Origin: CAZEIW01 sp964512305
Lineage (GTDB): Bacteria; Pseudomonadota; Gammaproteobacteria; Burkholderiales; Burkholderiaceae_F
Reading direction: 5' to 3'
Assembly: GCA_964512305.1 (NCBI GenBank)
Contig: CAZEIW010000223.1
Location: 1-64,000 of the forward strand
Length of the DNA stretch: 64,000 nt
Every line of letters begins with the position of its first letter. Position 1 is the first letter of the stretch. A program made the position numbers and the translations under genes. The notes under the pieces were generated by a model. The model was not told the origin of the DNA. It searched no databases and saw nothing but the letters and a program-made list of their open reading frames with translations. Below, piece by piece: positions 62,635-64,000 of this stretch.

Positions 62635-64000
62635 GTGCCGAGGACGCTGCTGACAACGCGCTCCCGCCGGGCGTGGTTGCTGGCCGCCTGGCTGCCGTTT
62701 GCCCTCGCCTGCGGCTTCGCGCAGGCGGCCGCGCTGCCTTTGGCGCGCTTCGTGCTGCCCGAGGGGGCAACCGGGCTACGGCCCGTGCTGGAGCGCGTCG
62801 TCGAGGCCGGCCGGTTCGACGAGCCGTTCGCCGCCGGCGATGCCGAGGACGACGAGAGCGCGTTGCGCCGCCTGCGGCAGACGGCGACCGAAGTCCTGCG
62901 AACCGAAGGCTACTTCGCCGCACAACTGGCGGTGGAGGCGGACCCCGACGGCCGCGCGCGGTACAGGATCCGGGTCGAGCCGGGCGAGCCGGCCAGGGTG
63001 AGCGCGGTCGAGCTGTCGTTCCGCGGCGCGATCGAATCGCGGCCGCAACGCGTCGAGGAACTGCGCCGAAGCTGGGAGCTGCCGCTCGAGCGGCACTTCC
63101 GCGACGCCGACTGGTCGGCCGCGAAAGCGCATTTGCTGCAGCGGCTGCGCGAGCTCGACTATGCCGCGGCGCGCCTGGCCGATTCGCAGGCACGCGTGGA
63201 CCCGGCGGCCGGCACGGTCGCCTTGTCGGTCCAGATCGACAGCGGACCGGCGTTCACGCTGGGCGACCTGCAGATCAGCGGGCTGCACCGGTATCCGCCG
63301 GCGCTGATCCAGCGCTACAACTCGCTCGAGCGCGGCAGCCCGTACGATGCCGGCCGCCTGCTCGAATTCCAGCGCCGCCTGCAGCAGTCCGGGTATTTCA
63401 GCTCGGTCGTGGTCGATGTCGATCCCGATCCGCAGCACGCCGAGCTCGCGCCGATCCGGGTCGACGTCGCGGAAGCCAGGACCCGGCGCGTGTCGCTCGG
63501 CCCGGGCTACTCGACCAACGTCGGCCCGCGCGCCGAGGCCACCTACCGCCAGGCGCTCATCTTCGGTTCGCCGGACACGCTGCAGTCGGGCGTGGGCTAC
63601 GACAAGACGCGCTCGGTCGCCTATTCCGACCTGTACCTGCCGCCGAAGCCGAACGGCGCACTCGACAGCATCGGCGCGCTCACCGAGCACACCGACATCA
63701 ACAACGTGCTGACGCGGCGCTGGGCCGTCGGCGTCGCGCGTACGCTCACGCGCACGGGCTCCCCGCCGGACGCCGTGCCGTCGGATGGCGCCTCCGGCGG
63801 AACGGCACCGGCTGCCTCCCTGGCCGCGGCCGCGCCGACCTACGACACGCACTTCGACATCAATCTGCAGCACGAGAACCGCCGCTACAACGGCGCCGGC
63901 TCGCCCCCGGCATCGACGATCGACGTGGTGTCGACCACGCTCGCGTGGACCCGCCGCACCGTCGATCACATCGCCGATCCGACACGCGGCGACATCCTCA
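62635..64000 (+). CDS. tamA: Outer-membrane translocation module TamA (3' end outside window)
   Basis: The N-terminal 455 residues of an Omp85-family protein. Signal peptide (WLLAAWLPFALACGFAQA), three POTRA domains (about 30-265, the third with FTLGDLQISGLHRYPPALIQRYNSLERGSPYDAGRLLEFQRRLQQSGYFSSVVVDV), then the start of the barrel (RRVSLGPGYSTNVGPRAEATYRQ, DLYLPPKPNGALDSIGALTEHTDINNVLTRRWAVGVA). TamA inserts autotransporters with TamB. GTG 62635 is the start; the frame is open to the window end. Confidence 0.9.
   Translation, partial: MPRTLLTTRSRRAWLLAAWLPFALACGFAQAAALPLARFVLPEGATGLRPVLERVVEAGRFDEPFAAGDAEDDESALRRLRQTATEVLRTEGYFAAQLAVEADPDGRARYRIRVEPGEPARVSAVELSFRGAIESRPQRVEELRRSWELPLERHFRDADWSAAKAHLLQRLRELDYAAARLADSQARVDPAAGTVALSVQIDSGPAFTLGDLQISGLHRYPPALIQRYNSLERGSPYDAGRLLEFQRRLQQSGYFSSVVVDVDPDPQHAELAPIRVDVAEARTRRVSLGPGYSTNVGPRAEATYRQALIFGSPDTLQSGVGYDKTRSVAYSDLYLPPKPNGALDSIGALTEHTDINNVLTRRWAVGVARTLTRTGSPPDAVPSDGASGGTAPAASLAAAAPTYDTHFDINLQHENRRYNGAGSPPASTIDVVSTTLAWTRRTVDHIADPTRGDIL

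Overview
The window is about 64 kb of GC-rich bacterial chromosome. Most genes abut or overlap through ATGA, GTGA or TGATG junctions. Gene content and order (tmk-holB-pilZ-tatD, a DUF2863 protein, Liv-type importers beside acyl-CoA enzymes, aceA and aceB, a TamA homologue next to clpB) point to a betaproteobacterium, most likely Burkholderiales. I see no rRNA, tRNA, CRISPR array, insertion sequence or prophage. The first gene (folate cyclo-ligase) and the last gene (tamA) run off the window.

Left part, 1 to 13.5 kb, is mostly housekeeping. A minus-strand operon mltG-tmk-holB-pilZ-tatD-(5-formyl-THF cyclo-ligase) diverges from ygfZ and an NRDE-domain gene. Next come a polytopic membrane protein with a MIP18-type Fe-S factor, a GNAT acetyltransferase, an HD-GYP response regulator, a thioesterase and a large periplasmic M16 protease.

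From 13.5 to 30.2 kb all genes are on the minus strand and form a fatty or aromatic acid type catabolic block: an acyl-CoA ligase, two complete Liv-type ABC importers with their two binding proteins side by side, a FadJ-like bifunctional beta-oxidation enzyme, an MDR oxidoreductase, an SDR and an alpha/beta hydrolase. The LivF of the downstream importer has Arg in place of the Walker A Lys.

From 30.3 to 41.8 kb: yciB-bolA-ppiC on the plus strand ending at a perfect 24-bp-stem hairpin; the glyoxylate shunt genes aceB and aceA with a haloacid dehalogenase between them; an RraA-like protein with an MFS exporter; a DUF2863 protein; a double-ACT protein; and an open frame joining a two-TM DUF3592 domain to a PHB-depolymerase-type esterase without a canonical start codon.

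From 41.8 to 59.8 kb lies the most interesting region, a 14-gene minus-strand operon of about 16.8 kb. It encodes a sugar ABC importer, a Gfo/Idh/MocA oxidoreductase, two different GMC flavoenzymes, an SDR, an aldehyde dehydrogenase, a CoA-transferase, an enoyl-CoA hydratase, a DUF993 aldolase-like protein, a glycerate kinase and a secreted beta-propeller. A divergent LacI-family gene faces it, and two near-identical 14-bp palindromes sit on a recognisable promoter between them. I infer a LacI-controlled pathway for an unidentified sugar or sugar derivative that oxidises it and ends at glycerate and CoA-linked acids.

The right end holds clpB with a candidate heat-shock promoter, and the start of tamA. 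All functions are inferred from protein motifs and context; no database search was run.
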